Of a stretch of 64,000 nucleotides of DNA, positions 21,403 to 31,163 are shown one piece after another. The translations under genes and the position numbers were made by a program. A model generated the notes under the pieces. The model searched no databases. It was not told the DNA's origin and saw nothing but the letters and a program-made list of their open reading frames with translations. Source of the DNA: Euphorbia lathyris. Its lineage: Eukaryota > Streptophyta > Magnoliopsida > Malpighiales > Euphorbiaceae. How positions within the stretch are numbered: position 1 is the first letter of the stretch; every line of letters starts with the position of its first letter. The stretch covers positions 28,646,531-28,710,530 of the forward strand of contig NC_088910.1 of assembly GCF_963576675.1 (NCBI RefSeq). The letters are read 5' to 3'.

Positions 21403-22058
21403 GTAGCATATGCTAGCATCTCGGTGCTATCAATAGGCTTCATAGAGCAACCTTCCTCTTCCTCTCTAGAGCTCAACTCACCATATGTAGAGCTAGGTGG
21501 ACTATCTCTCGGATCCCATGCTATGTCATGTGGTAGCTTCCTCAAAGGTGGAAGCCCTTTAGGAAGCCCGTTAAGTGGCTCATTGAAAGACACGTGCTTG
21601 TCCCCCTTGAACATCGGCTCTACTTCTTCACTTCCAACTTGGCTCTCCCCTTTCTCAACTTCATTCCCCTCTTGGGATTTGACTTCATTAGGAGGGTGGC
21701 TAGCTATCTCAGCCATGGAACCCAAATCAAGATGACTCAATGTCTCACCCGTTCCACCAATGCACCCATTCACATTCAACTCCCGAGTTGGAAAATCTTC
21801 CAATGGGGCCTCCATCTTCTTCCTAGGAGAACTCTTTAAAGGTGTAAGGACATATCGGATTCCGCCTTTGCGTATGGTGTAGGTGTTGCTTCTTCCCACA
21901 TGTGAGGCATCGCAATCAAATTGCCATGGCCTATCAAGTAGCACATCACAAGCACCCATCTCTACAACATCACACATAGCTTCATCCCCATAAGCTCCAA
22001 TAATGAAAGGAACTTTACACCAATGATCAACTTGAAGCTTTCCACCCCGTTGACCCAA
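21372..22058 (-). CDS. Ty3-type post-protease segment
   Basis: A 228-residue frame overlapping the preceding one by about 97 bp. The N-terminal block V-P-F-I-I-G-A-Y-G-D-E-A-M-C-D-V-V-E-M followed by A-C-D-V-L-L-D-R-P-W-Q-F-D matches the segment that follows the aspartic protease in plant Ty3 elements. The overlap implies a frameshift within a once continuous protein. The rest is hydrophilic and unfamiliar. RT should follow but does not. Confidence 0.7.
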   Translation of the reverse strand: MGQRGGKLQVDHWCKVPFIIGAYGDEAMCDVVEMGACDVLLDRPWQFDCDASHVGRSNTYTIRKGGIRYVLTPLKSSPRKKMEAPLEDFPTRELNVNGCIGGTGETLSHLDLGSMAEIASHPPNEVKSQEGNEVEKGESQVGSEEVEPMFKGDKHVSFNEPLNGLPKGLPPLRKLPHDIAWDPRDSPPSSTYGELSSREEEEGCSMKPIDSTEMLAYATCKRIESLIG

Positions 22059-23590
22059 CCAAGGCGGTAAGGTCTAGGATGTGGCTCGGGAACCAACCCA
22101 AACTTGCTCATGGCGGACCGACTAATGATATTCACTTGGCTTCCTCCGTCGATCACCATCTCACACTTCTTCCCACGAACTAAGCATCGAGTTCTAAATA
22201 ATCGATGACGTCGGCTAGGCTCCTCTTCACTAGGCATTGGCACCCTAGTCACCAAATACACATTGTGCTCATTGCCATCATCATCAACTTCATAGGTGTC
22301 TTCATACTCAACACTTCTCGCTTCATCCTCATCTTGGAACCGATTCTCTTCATCATTATAAGCATCTTCATTTCGGCTCCACTCTTCATTTCCCAACTCA
22401 TCGCCATAATGGACCCTACCTCCATCATACTCATAAATATCTTCGTTATAGGACCGTTCAACATCCTCCAACTCAACACACCAACGCCTATTCTCGTCAT
22501 GGTAGACCCTATCTTCGCCTTCCTCATAAGCGGCCCCATATTGGTTCCACTCAATGCGTCGATGTTCATCCTCCCCATGGTAAACTCTACCCTCTTTATC
22601 ATAATCAAACTCATATGCACCATGACAAAGTTCACCATCCTCGCATATCTCATCTACGGAAGCATGCTCTCTCCTTTCAACCTCATCCTCGAATTCGCCT
22701 TCACAATAGTCATGTTCAACATTTCTTTCTAGCTCGTTCTCGGATTGGTTCTCCTCTTTATCAATCTCCTCTTCTTCATGGTTGTATTCAAATTCATTTC
22801 CATCTTCATCCACGATCCGTCTCTTCCCATGACCTCTCGTTTCCTCCCACTTCTCCCTATAGTTCAAGCCGACTAACTCACGTGCCAAGCCGCTTGACTC
22901 ATAAGACATGTAACCACCCAACATGGTTGAACCACCAACATCTCTCCCATCTCCATGGTCATCAACCTCCACACATAATGAAATTTCATCATTCTTCTCA
23001 AAGAGATTAACAAGCCCAAACTCCTTCTCCCCCTCTTCAAGGATAATGCCTTCCATTTCCCCAAACTTACAAACAAGGTTATGCTTAAGAGGCATTTCAT
23101 CAAACACTTGGGGAGCATCACTTGCTACATGGGCTTTCCCAACATCCTCACCTACAAACACTCCTTCCTCCTCATCCACACATGAATCCACATTCTCATT
23201 CACCACATCATGATCAAATAACCCACAATGAGAATCTAAATCCACTTCAACACTACAAACAACACCACAAACATCCAATCCCTTCCTAGCAATAGGACTA
23301 TCCACAACTTCAATATGAGAAATTGGAAGTTTAGGATTTACCTCTTCAATGTGTAAAGGAGAAAAGATTGGTGATGGATCTTTAGGAGGGACCTCTATGG
23401 TTGGTTGGGAGTGATTTCGGCATTCTTGCTTGAGACCCTTTACGGATTCGGTAAGCTTCCTCGTTAGCTCGTTCATCACCCGAAAATCCTCCTTACAACT
23501 CTCATGATACCTCATCATCATGGATTTGAGGTTTTCCAATCCCTTGTTGATGGTTTCTTCATAGCTTGGAGATAAATTTGGTTGAACCAT
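21962..23590 (-). CDS. acidic gag-like protein with C-terminal retropepsin-like domain
   Basis: A 542-residue frame starting 33 bp from the PBS. Residues 1-65 look like a coiled coil (basic/acidic heptads). Residues ~230-450 are strongly acidic, rich in E, D, Y and H, with repeated D-E-x-x-R and Y-x-x-D-E units. The last 80 residues carry a Ty3 protease-like block: R-C-L-V-R-G-K-K-C-E-M-V-I-D-G-G-S-Q-V-N with the aspartate in D-G-G, then S-K-F-G-L and P-H-P-R-P-Y. I see no CCHC knuckle and no standard gag domain, so the N-terminal part may have replaced gag. Confidence 0.72.
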   Translation of the reverse strand: MVQPNLSPSYEETINKGLENLKSMMMRYHESCKEDFRVMNELTRKLTESVKGLKQECRNHSQPTIEVPPKDPSPIFSPLHIEEVNPKLPISHIEVVDSPIARKGLDVCGVVCSVEVDLDSHCGLFDHDVVNENVDSCVDEEEGVFVGEDVGKAHVASDAPQVFDEMPLKHNLVCKFGEMEGIILEEGEKEFGLVNLFEKNDEISLCVEVDDHGDGRDVGGSTMLGGYMSYESSGLARELVGLNYREKWEETRGHGKRRIVDEDGNEFEYNHEEEEIDKEENQSENELERNVEHDYCEGEFEDEVERREHASVDEICEDGELCHGAYEFDYDKEGRVYHGEDEHRRIEWNQYGAAYEEGEDRVYHDENRRWCVELEDVERSYNEDIYEYDGGRVHYGDELGNEEWSRNEDAYNDEENRFQDEDEARSVEYEDTYEVDDDGNEHNVYLVTRVPMPSEEEPSRRHRLFRTRCLVRGKKCEMVIDGGSQVNIISRSAMSKFGLVPEPHPRPYRLGWVNGVESFKLIIGVKFLSLLELMGMKLCVML

Positions 23591-23623
23591 AGTCGAAGAA
23601 GTCTCCGTTCAAGGAAAACGACC

Positions 23624-23636
23624 GGCTCTGATACCA
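23624..23636 (-). other. primer-binding site of the non-autonomous element
   Basis: Minus strand reads TGGTATCAGAGCC, complementary to initiator tRNA-Met, two bases from the LTR edge. Confidence 0.92.
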
Positions 23637-23638
23637 AC

Positions 23639-24565
23639 TGATACAGATCGGTTTTATCTGAAATCGTAACGTGTTAGTTTTAATCGTAAACTAACAAATA
23701 ATAACAACTTATCTAGCTAAACTAGAAGGAGTGGATCCCAATTCATGGACTAAATCCATAGGAAATCAAAGATCCCCCATTGTTGAAGGTGAAAACCTTA
23801 ACAAAGCTTCTTGAAGAAGAATTATAATTGATTGATAAAAAGTTAACCATTACAAAGAAGGAGTGGATCCCAATTCATGGACTAAATCCATAGGAAATCA
23901 AAGATCCCCTATTGTTGAAGGTGAAAACCTTAACAAAGCTTCTTGAAGAAGAATTATAATTGATTGATAAAAAGTTAACCATTACAAAGAGAAAGAGATG
24001 AATTTATATCATCTCAAAAACCCTAAATGCTAAATTACAATAAAGGGTAAAGAGCTTAGCTAATTAAATATAAATATAAGGGTAAATGGGGTAAAGGTAA
24101 GTGGAGGGGGTTGATTTGAAGGTGGGAGAGGAGCTGAGGGGCCAAATGCATAAATAACCAAGAATCTGGAGTAAGGCACAAGTTCCTGAAAAGTGAAAGT
24201 ATGCGGGACGTGCCCGAAAGTACGCACGACGTACTTTGGCTGATAAGCCCTTCTCTGGATCAGTAGCCATTATACGCGGGACGTACTTTGGCTGCTGAAC
24301 TCTTCTCCGGATCAAACCCTCAAATACGCAGGGCGTGTTTTCTTCCACGCGGAGCGTGCCCAATCCAAGTCCTGCATATGTGACCTTCCAGACCTTCTCC
24401 GGATCAATCTCAAATACACGCGGAGCGTGTCCAAGTACACGCGAGGCGTATCTGAGTGGATGTGTTGTATTGTTTTGGCCTCATTGCTTGCTTGTTGCTC
24501 GTGCTTGATTCTTCCCCCGACTTCCCTCGTTCGGACTCGATCCTAGGGAAAGATGCCCCGCATCA
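23639..24565 (-). repeat. 5' LTR of the non-autonomous element (927 bp)
   Basis: Starts TGATACAGATCGG, ends GCCCCGCATCA. It contains a tandem duplication of ~115 bp (start of second copy near 23859, GGAGTGGATCCCAATTCATG) that the partner LTR lacks. Confidence 0.93.
24199..24452. promoter_or_regulatory. array of seven GC-rich palindromes in U3
   Basis: Same family of units as at 19630-19906, but one unit is missing after the TATACGCGGGACGTAC copy, consistent with recombination between adjacent units. Confidence 0.72.
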
Positions 24566-24570
24566 TAAAA

Positions 24571-24754
24571 TAAATAAATATAAAGATAAAATTAACTTTT
24601 TTTTTCTTTTGACTTTTGATTTTTTTTAACACCGTTAATCAGTTTGAACTGTGTTTACTAACGGAATTAACCTCAAGTTATCTGTTTGTCAACTTTTAAA
24701 TCACATAGTTTATGTTTGAAAGTGACCCAAACCATAAAGTTTATATATATATAT
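24571..24754. other. AT-rich intergenic sequence
   Basis: Includes a (TA) run near 24741-24754. Nothing else seen. Confidence 0.5.
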
Positions 24755-25296
24755 AATTAATTTATTAGTCCCTATATTTTGACAAAACACACTGTTTAGT
24801 CCCTGTTTTTTCAAAAACACACGGCAAAGTCCCTAGCGTTTTTCTCGGTGAACTGTTTAGTCCCTAACGTTTTTCTCGGTGAACTGTTTAGTCCATGCCG
24901 TTAGACTCTCATGAAGATTCTGTTAGTCAATTTGGATTTGCGTTCATCTTTTCCTTTATTTTCATTTTCTTTAAACTCTAATGCATCTGAAATCAACTTT
25001 GAGTGTTATTCTTCTTGACTTTCTTCTTAATCGTTCAAATTCGTAAGTATTGGGTCTGTTCTTTTTCTTGTTCTCCATACAAATAGCTTATTTTTCTAAA
25101 TTGGATTTCCTCTTCTGAAGTTTGAAGGTAAATAATAAAGGGTAATTTAGTCATTTCCGAAGTCATAAATCTAACAAACAGATGGAAGGACTAAACAGTT
25201 CACTGAAAAAAAGGTTAGAGACCTTACCATGTGTTTTTGAAAATATAAGGACTAAACAGTGTGTTTTGTCAAAATATAGAGACTAATAAATTAATT
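24755..25296. repeat. MITE with long terminal inverted repeats (about 540 bp)
   Basis: The left end (AATTAATTTATTAGTCCC, TTTTGACAAAACACACTGTT) is repeated in inverse at the right end (AACAGTGTGTTTTGTCAAAA, GACTAATAAATTAATT). The interior has a local duplication of CGTTTTTCTCGGTGAACTG (about 24838-24892). Non-coding. Confidence 0.85.
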
Positions 25297-25300
25297 GCCC

Positions 25301-26950
25301 TTAAGAAAAATGGGGAGCATCCCTTTGTAGGATACTCCGAATAAATACAGAACTAGTCCAATGAATAAAAGAATTAGCATAGGAACGCGCATTCCGTGTC
25401 ATGGAATGAGTTGCCTCGTTCGCTAACCTTGAAACAAACTTCACCTTAAAATTAGGGACATCACTAATAATCTCATTGAACTCTGTAAGATCTTTTCGTT
25501 GTGCCAAGATGGAGTCTAAAACAACTTTTGCATCAGTTTCAAAAATAACTGAAGTGTATCCCAGTGACATTTGTTGGTCCCTTGTAAGGTTGCAAGTATA
25601 GTTCCAAGGGGGGGGTTAGGAACTATTTAAACTTTTTTGCAATTAGGGCAGACTTCTTTTTCTAAAGAAAAAGGTTTGAACAGCGACGCTGAGTAAACAG
25701 CAAGATACTGGCTTAGTCAACAGGTGACTAGGTCAGTTTCTTAGCTTGAGTCAGGAGATAGCACTTAGAGTATATTCCTGAGCTCAGACGTTCAACGCGC
25801 ACAACTCAATTTGACCTCTTTACTTGGTCAGTTTTGATTATTTAAAGCAAGCAATATAAATAAGGAGTTAAAGGTAAGAAATACTTCACTCAGCAGATTT
25901 ATCCAGGTTCGGCTTCTTCTAAGCCTACGTCCTGTCCCCGGAACACGTTCCGAGATTTCAAATCCTCTACTGAGCTCTTTAAAGGTAGAGCCTCAAACCC
26001 TTTACAATATCAGCAATTGAGTATGACAAGAGTACCTTCCTCTATACTTCTACTCAATCCTAATCTCTCGCTGAGTACTTAAAACCGAGTACTCGGCCTC
26101 TCCTTTCTATCTCTAGAAATGATAAGTGTTTTGTCCTAATACAAAGATGTGCTAAGACACTTTAGACGATTTAACAATCACTCTAGACTTTTACACAAAT
26201 ATAAGAAATTGTAGTGTAAGATTTGCTTTGCTTCTTGCTTGCAAAACTTGTGTAGAAATTTGGTCAGCGTAACTGCTTAATCAAGTTCTGTGTCTTGTGA
26301 AGCTTATGATGGCACTATTTATAGAGACGTCTGGGCGTCGGTCATTTCGAATTTCGAAATAACCGTTGGAGGGAAACGGCTATATGTCGTTGTCATCCTA
26401 ACTTGCTCAGAGCTCTCGGCCAATCACAATCGTGTATCTTCTGTCCTCGGTCAGCTCAGCAGATGGTCTCTCCTTTTATGGTAAGGTCAACTGGACAGCA
26501 TACTGTGTCGTCTGAACTTTGCCAAAAGAGGAAACACTTTGTCTGGAATTTTTCCTTCGCCAGCTGCTGTCTTGTACGTTTGTCGAGACTACTCAGCAGC
26601 TTCATCTTGAAGTTGTTTCCGAAGGTCTTCTAGATCCTTCCGTTTGCTGAGTTGCATTTTGTTCAAAATGGCAACGTCTTGACATACGCGGGCCGAGTGT
26701 ACTGAGTTGTTTGACTTGGGCCTTGGCTTCCGTAATGGGCTTGGGCCATTTAATCCTTATGTCTTATAACAGTTTTAACTCAACATTGAACAAACACATT
26801 AGTAGAATAAATTAAAGCATTTAAACTTGGTGTGTTTAGAATATGTATTTTAATTATACTTAAACAATTTTGTCAAATCAAAATTATGTGGAAAGGTGTT
26901 TCAACAACATTAACCACCCTATATTTTCCTTCAATGCAAGTGCTTCCGCC
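25301..26950 (-). pseudogene. LINE RNase H-like fragment split by a solo LTR
   Basis: The minus-strand frame at 25301-25570 shows F-E-T-D-A-K-V-V and R-L-A-N-E-A-T-H-S-M, typical of the RNase H-like (RVT_3) domain of plant LINEs. Its upstream half continues at 26907-26950 on the other side of the LTR (A-E-A-L-A-L-K-E-N-I-G-W-L), in register across one copy of the duplication. No complete domain remains and the 5' side is lost. Confidence 0.85.
25572..26906 (-). mobile_element. copia solo LTR with 5-bp target duplication
   Basis: A 1335-bp LTR of the same family as 3462-4803, starting TGTTGGTCCC and ending GTTTCAACA. It is flanked by a perfect ACATT duplication (25567-25571 and 26907-26911) with no internal sequence, so it arose by LTR-LTR recombination. 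It sits inside the RNase H fragment. Confidence 0.95.
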
Positions 26951-27154
26951 ATTTTCCCTTTTTATTATTCATATTTATAGTTTAAGTTTAATTAATTTTT
27001 TAATATAAATATATATTAATTGAGTAGGTTGGGTGGGGCTTGGAAAACTATTTTATTACAATGGTCCTGTCTAGTCCGATGTAAAAACATAGTGTGAACT
27101 AGATTGAGTTTAGACAAAGTAGTTTAATGTAAAACCTGATTAGATTCGACACAA

Positions 27155-27708
27155 CTAGGAGTGAGCATCGATTTAGTTTGGTTACTAACTGAACCAAACT
27201 AGCAGTTAACCGAACCGAAATATGTCTTCAAACCCAAATCGAATCAAATAAAATTGGTAACCAAATATTACCAAATCGATTTTTTTATTCAATTACCGAC
27301 CGAATAACCGAAGACGCATAACATTTAATTTCTTGTATATTTTTGTTTCGTTGGTTTTCAAATAATGCACATGTAGAAAAGTTATAATTGAAAAAATTAA
27401 AGACCACTTAGTCAAAAATTTAAATATATAAAGATAAAAATATATTTTTTAGGGGTTGGATTTTATATTTTATAAGTTATTTATATATGTAAATATGAAA
27501 TTATATTTTTTATATTTATATATTAAGTTCGGTTCGGTTATTGGGTACACCAATATTTTTTCAGTAACCGAACTGATAACCGATTACCAAACTAAATTAA
27601 AATTAAAATTGAACCGAAACAGAATATTAAAATAATCGAATCAAACTAACATTTCGGTTCGATTATCAATTTTGGTAATCGATTACCAATTATTTTGCTC
27701 GCTCCTAG
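27155..27708. repeat. MITE with CTAGGAGTGAGCA termini
   Basis: CTAGGAGTGAGCATCGATTT at the left and TTTTGCTCGCTCCTAG at the right are inverted. Sub-terminal GGTTCGGTTA / TAACCGAACCGAA tracts recur. The 554-bp interior is non-coding. Confidence 0.82.
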
Positions 27709-27919
27709 ACGCGGTCCAACCCAACCCAACCCATGAACTAGTTAGAGCTATACTGACATTATTTTACGGTTTCTTGACAAATATTCTATCATATAAAAAA
27801 AAGGATAAATATGTAAATATATTTTCAAATATTGGGAGTAAAGAACAATTTTACTCCTAACCTTGTAAATTGTATAATTTTACCTCTAATAAGTTGGACC
27901 GATTTTATTCATAACTATA

Positions 27920-28265
27920 AGAACATATCCAATAGATGGTATTTGAAAAGTGTTTAGTGATTTGACAATGTTTTTGGCAACTCTTAGTAAGGTTGCTTGA
28001 CTTTTTTAATATAAAAAAATGATTGAATTACTTACTATTGGTCCATTTTGATGATGATATTTATAATTAAAATAAATTATATATAAAGTAATAATTTATA
28101 AAGTTATAGTGTCAATTTTTAAAGTTGCTTACAATTAAAGTATTTTTTAACAAAAATTATCAAAAATTATGTCGATAAGTTAGGAAATAAAATATTACTA
28201 TGTTTTAGTATGATGTGTTAAGTTTGAGCTATTTTTATAAGAACTTTTATTGGAGATGCTCTAAT
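27920..28265. repeat. degenerate inverted-repeat element
   Basis: The right end (GAACTTTTATTGGAGATGC) is an imperfect inverse of the left end (AAGAACATATCCAATAGATG). Ends are uncertain; interior is AT-rich. Confidence 0.45.
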
Positions 28266-28519
28266 TACTTTACACAGTCATAAATCTCGTTATCTATACC
28301 ACACTTATGTGACATGGTAGCACACATTACTCACAAATAAAAAATACATGTACACATGCGAAAAAAAAATCAAAAAAAATCTCGCGTGTTCACATGTTTT
28401 TTATTGGGTGTTGTTAAACCCAGCCCCAAATTCCCACCCCTAGCCCCGTGAAAGGACGGAAATACCCTTTCATGGGTTTTGGGATGAAAAAGCTATTTTT
28501 TGCCATTCCGTCATGCGGG

Positions 28520-28715
28520 CGTGTGGCTATCACGCCTCACCGCGCGGTCGGGCGTGATAGTCACACGCCTCACCGTGTGGTCGGACGTGATTTCCTCGTG
28601 CCCCACCGCAAGGTCGGGCGTTTGGCTATTACGCCCGACCACACGGTGAGGCGTGATAGCCACACACCCGACCTTACGGTGGGGCGTGTGGCTATCAGGC
28701 CCACGTGACGGATTA
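28520..28715. repeat. left subterminal 33-bp tandem array of the MULE
   Basis: Five consecutive 33-bp units start at 28520, 28553, 28586, 28619 and 28652, plus a partial sixth. Unit form: CGTG-TGGCTATCACGCC-YCACC-NNN-GGTCGGG. CACC/GGTG arms make each unit quasi-palindromic. GC content is far above the flanks. Confidence 0.92.
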
Positions 28716-28950
28716 GCAAAAAAAATAGCTTCTTAAACCCGTAAATAGGCCGTTAAACCCGTAACTACAGAAATGTACTTAAAACCTAAAAATACCATAC
28801 AATTTTAACTAAAATCAGTAACAATAATATAAGTTCATGAATAAATATTATTAATTACAACACATAAAACTAATATAATCTAGTCAAAGCCGCTCTCCTT
28901 TCAGCGTATAGATTGTCCAAGTGACGAACACTCGGATCACGAAATATACG

Positions 28951-29610
28951 TCATTGGGTGGCAATGGGAGGCATTGGAAATGCAGGACTTAAATAAAGAC
29001 GTATGTAGTGATGATAACTCCCCAAATGATAAATCACAATCTTTCGCTTTGGTGGTCTTCCATCGTCCGAACGCATCGGCAGTATATTGCAACATCCTAA
29101 CTGTGATGTAGTAAAAAGGAATATTACTGCATTCAAAACAGATGCAGCAGCATATAAGTCATCCGGACTCGCCATCCAGTGGGACTCACTACACCCCGCT
29201 CTTGCCCATTTAATACGTGTGAGGGCAGTATCGAATCTGTTCCCATACACTGGCGCATACAAATCACGGTTTGCCCGCATCTCATTCTCTATGAGCACTC
29301 TCATCAGCTTCCACTCCTCCTGGTTATAGGTGATGGCATCGGCTAAAACACGAAATCCACAGTTACCATCTGCTACAACATCATGGTATCCAGTAATAAA
29401 TGGTACGATGAGACCTTGAACCCGATGTAAATGGTCGTAACCGGCGATATCCGCATCAAATCCGGCTGAAAATATTAATATATGAAATTCATCAAAAAAA
29501 TATATTTACTTTAACTTCAACATATATATTACTAAAATAAAATATACCCGGCATCTCGTTGTTATGCACAGATGAGGATGAGGATCGGTCTCGACTACGA
29601 CTACTCTTCG
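28951..29610 (-). CDS. OTU-like cysteine protease ORF of the MULE
   Basis: Two exons can be read on the minus strand: from about 29610 down to 29548, and 29465 down to 28951, with an 82-bp GT-AG intron (29466-29547). The first exon is serine/arginine-rich. The second carries the OTU active-site block A-D-G-N-C-G-F-R-V-L (Asp and Cys), a W-K-L-M-R-V-L-I-E-N-E-M segment, a H-W-M-A-S-P-D-D block and, near the end, Y-H-H-Y-I-R-L-Y-L supplying the histidine. Together these give an apparently complete OTU triad. OTU-type modules occur as C-terminal parts of some plant MULE and FAR1-like proteins. It is out of frame with the upstream transposase remnant because of the internal deletion, so whether it is expressed is unknown. 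Confidence 0.75.
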
Positions 29611-30340
29611 AACCCGAGGACCGTCATTCCAATTATCTCAAAGAATGACATCTTATACTTGTTTGTTTTATATGTTGAATCCATACCAACAAACAAGTAA
29701 TAAGATCGGAACAGTGTGATCGATGTAGGATGTGCCATAAATAAGTGAGTCACAACATTGCTGTCCGGCACCGCTTGCGTGCAATGTACGTATTCCTTAT
29801 CTATAGCAAGCCGATAAAATTGACCGATTACATCCCGACCCTCAAAGCTCTCAGTCCTGATTTTCTCACTGTAGTTATAGATATGTCTTTGTATCGGACA
29901 ATCCTCCTGATGTTTTTCTTTGATTACAGCAAAAATCGCACAAGGCTTAGCTTGAGCTGAACTCATTTCACGAACAAGTTTTTTGGAACTCGGGCTTAGT
30001 CCGCTCATCTGTCTGTAGCCCTGATAATATACAGCCAACTGATGACAGTGTTGTCCTCTATCTCCAGCAATCTCATTCACCACCCAACCGCCTAATTCAG
30101 CGATTTCTATAACTTTTATCTGGAATTTGCAACCACAGTACTTTGTTTTTGTATCCCTCCGTAGTATAGCATTCGTATCCATATCCATTTTCCTTCTATA
30201 ATTCTTAATACCACGAGCACATTTAACAAATATTCACTGACTTGCCCCCTGTCTTGTGCGACGTTGTGGTTACCTCGAAGCCGATCCCAACTGCCGTCTA
30301 TTTTGCCCAGTTAACAGCTTCATGATATGTTTGAAACGTT
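29601..30340 (-). pseudogene. MULE transposase, N-terminal part only
   Basis: The frame 29601-30188 (195 residues, extending upstream to about 30340 with interruptions) has a FAR1/MuDR-type N-terminal region (C-G-C-K-F-Q-I-K-V, W-V-V-N-E) and the beginning of the MULE transposase core (F-M-A-H-P-T-S-I, F-V-G-M-D-S-T-Y-K-T-N-K-Y, first catalytic Asp). It ends at E-I-I-G-M-T and then runs out of frame into the serine-rich segment before the OTU domain. The second Asp, the Glu and the SWIM domain are absent, so there is no transposase activity. Confidence 0.82.
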
Positions 30341-30503
30341 TGTTAGGGAAAAAACTGTGAACTGTAACCAATGCCGTTTCCGCCAAATTCTTCAAACGAA
30401 ACCTCCTGCAAATGATAAATAACGAACATTACATTCCAACACACGATATTTCTACAACGTTTCAGTGTCTAAACCCGAAAAAGCAGCCACAAATATGCCC
30501 GGG

Positions 30504-30688
30504 CATGTGAGCATCACGCCCCACCATGTGGTGGGGCGTGTGAGCATCACGCCTCACCATGTGGTGGGCGTATGCACATCACGTCCCGCCACATGGTGGG
30601 GCGTATGAACATCACGCCTCACCATGTGGTGGTGCGTAATATTCAAACGCCCCACCACATGGTGAGGCGTGATGCTCACACGCCCGAG
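30504..30688. repeat. right subterminal 33-bp tandem array of the MULE
   Basis: Units start at 30504, 30537, 30569, 30602 and 30635, plus a partial one at 30668; all are 33 bp except the second (32 bp). Unit form: CGTATGAACATCACGCC-YCACCATGTGGTGGGG, with a CCACCATGTGGTGG palindrome. They are the same repeat family as the array at 28520. Confidence 0.92.
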
Positions 30689-30976
30689 TCCGAACTAGCA
30701 ATTTTTATCCCAAAAAACTGACAGAAATCAATGGAAGTTCAATCGGAAAAATACCTCGACTTCAGGGACAACGTCATTCTTGTCTCTTCGCGGTGATAAC
30801 AGATCGCTCTCCATCAAACGTGTTGTCTTTGATTTCGGAACAAAATGTATTTGGGAGAGTTTGAGAGAGTTTGGGAGAGTTTGGAATTTTCAATTTTTGG
30901 CTAAAGGGCGGTTACGTCTTTTTTCAAGGCTGGAAGTGTGAAATTGGGGCTGGGTATAGTAATCCACTTTTTATTT

Positions 30977-31163
30977 GGTGTAGAATATGTGATAACTTTT
31001 TTGAACTTTTAATTCTTTTTCACGGGTGTACATATATATATTTTTTTAATATTACTAATGAGTAAGAACATGCCGAATATGTCGAGTGAATATAATGAGA
31101 GTCATGAATGCATAGCGTGCTTCGCTAATAATGCCTAAAAAATGGTTTAGTTTTCAAACATTA
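30977..31163. other. AT-rich intergenic sequence
   Basis: Nothing recognised. Confidence 0.5.

Larger units (their letters stand above)
19209..24565 (-). mobile_element. non-autonomous LTR retrotransposon (LARD-like, Ty3-related)
   Basis: Two LTRs (19209-20018 and 23639-24565) flank a 3.6-kb interior. The element is bounded by a perfect TAAAA target duplication (19204-19208 and 24566-24570). A tRNA-iMet PBS adjoins the right LTR and a purine tract (minus strand) adjoins the left LTR, so it reads leftwards. The interior encodes a long acidic protein ending in a Ty3-type protease-like domain, then an unfamiliar protein; there is no reverse transcriptase, RNase H or integrase. It must have been mobilised in trans. 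Confidence 0.93.
28406..30967 (-). mobile_element. internally deleted Mutator-like element (MULE)
   Basis: The ends are imperfect inverted repeats sharing CCCAGCCCCAAATT / AAATTGGGGCTGGG. The flanks share TTTTTATT (28398-28405 and 30968-30975), 8 of the 9 bp usual for Mutator duplications. Inside, on the minus strand, are the N-terminal part of a MULE transposase and a downstream OTU-protease-like ORF, with the middle and end of the transposase deleted. Tandem 33-bp GC-rich arrays lie close to both termini. Confidence 0.8.

Noticed and set aside
22205..22732. 175-residue hydrophobic + strand frame
   Set aside because: It is the antisense of the acidic GAA/GAT-rich minus-strand ORF; the I/F/L content is a codon shadow.
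28448..28708. 86-residue frame with repeated R-A-V-G-R-D-S-H-T-P units
   Set aside because: It arises because 33 is divisible by 3, so the tandem array stays open in one frame; no evidence of a real protein.
28520..28715. CRISPR-like regular repeats
   Set aside because: The 33-bp units are contiguous with no spacers, and the genome is a plant's. It is a tandem array inside a MULE.
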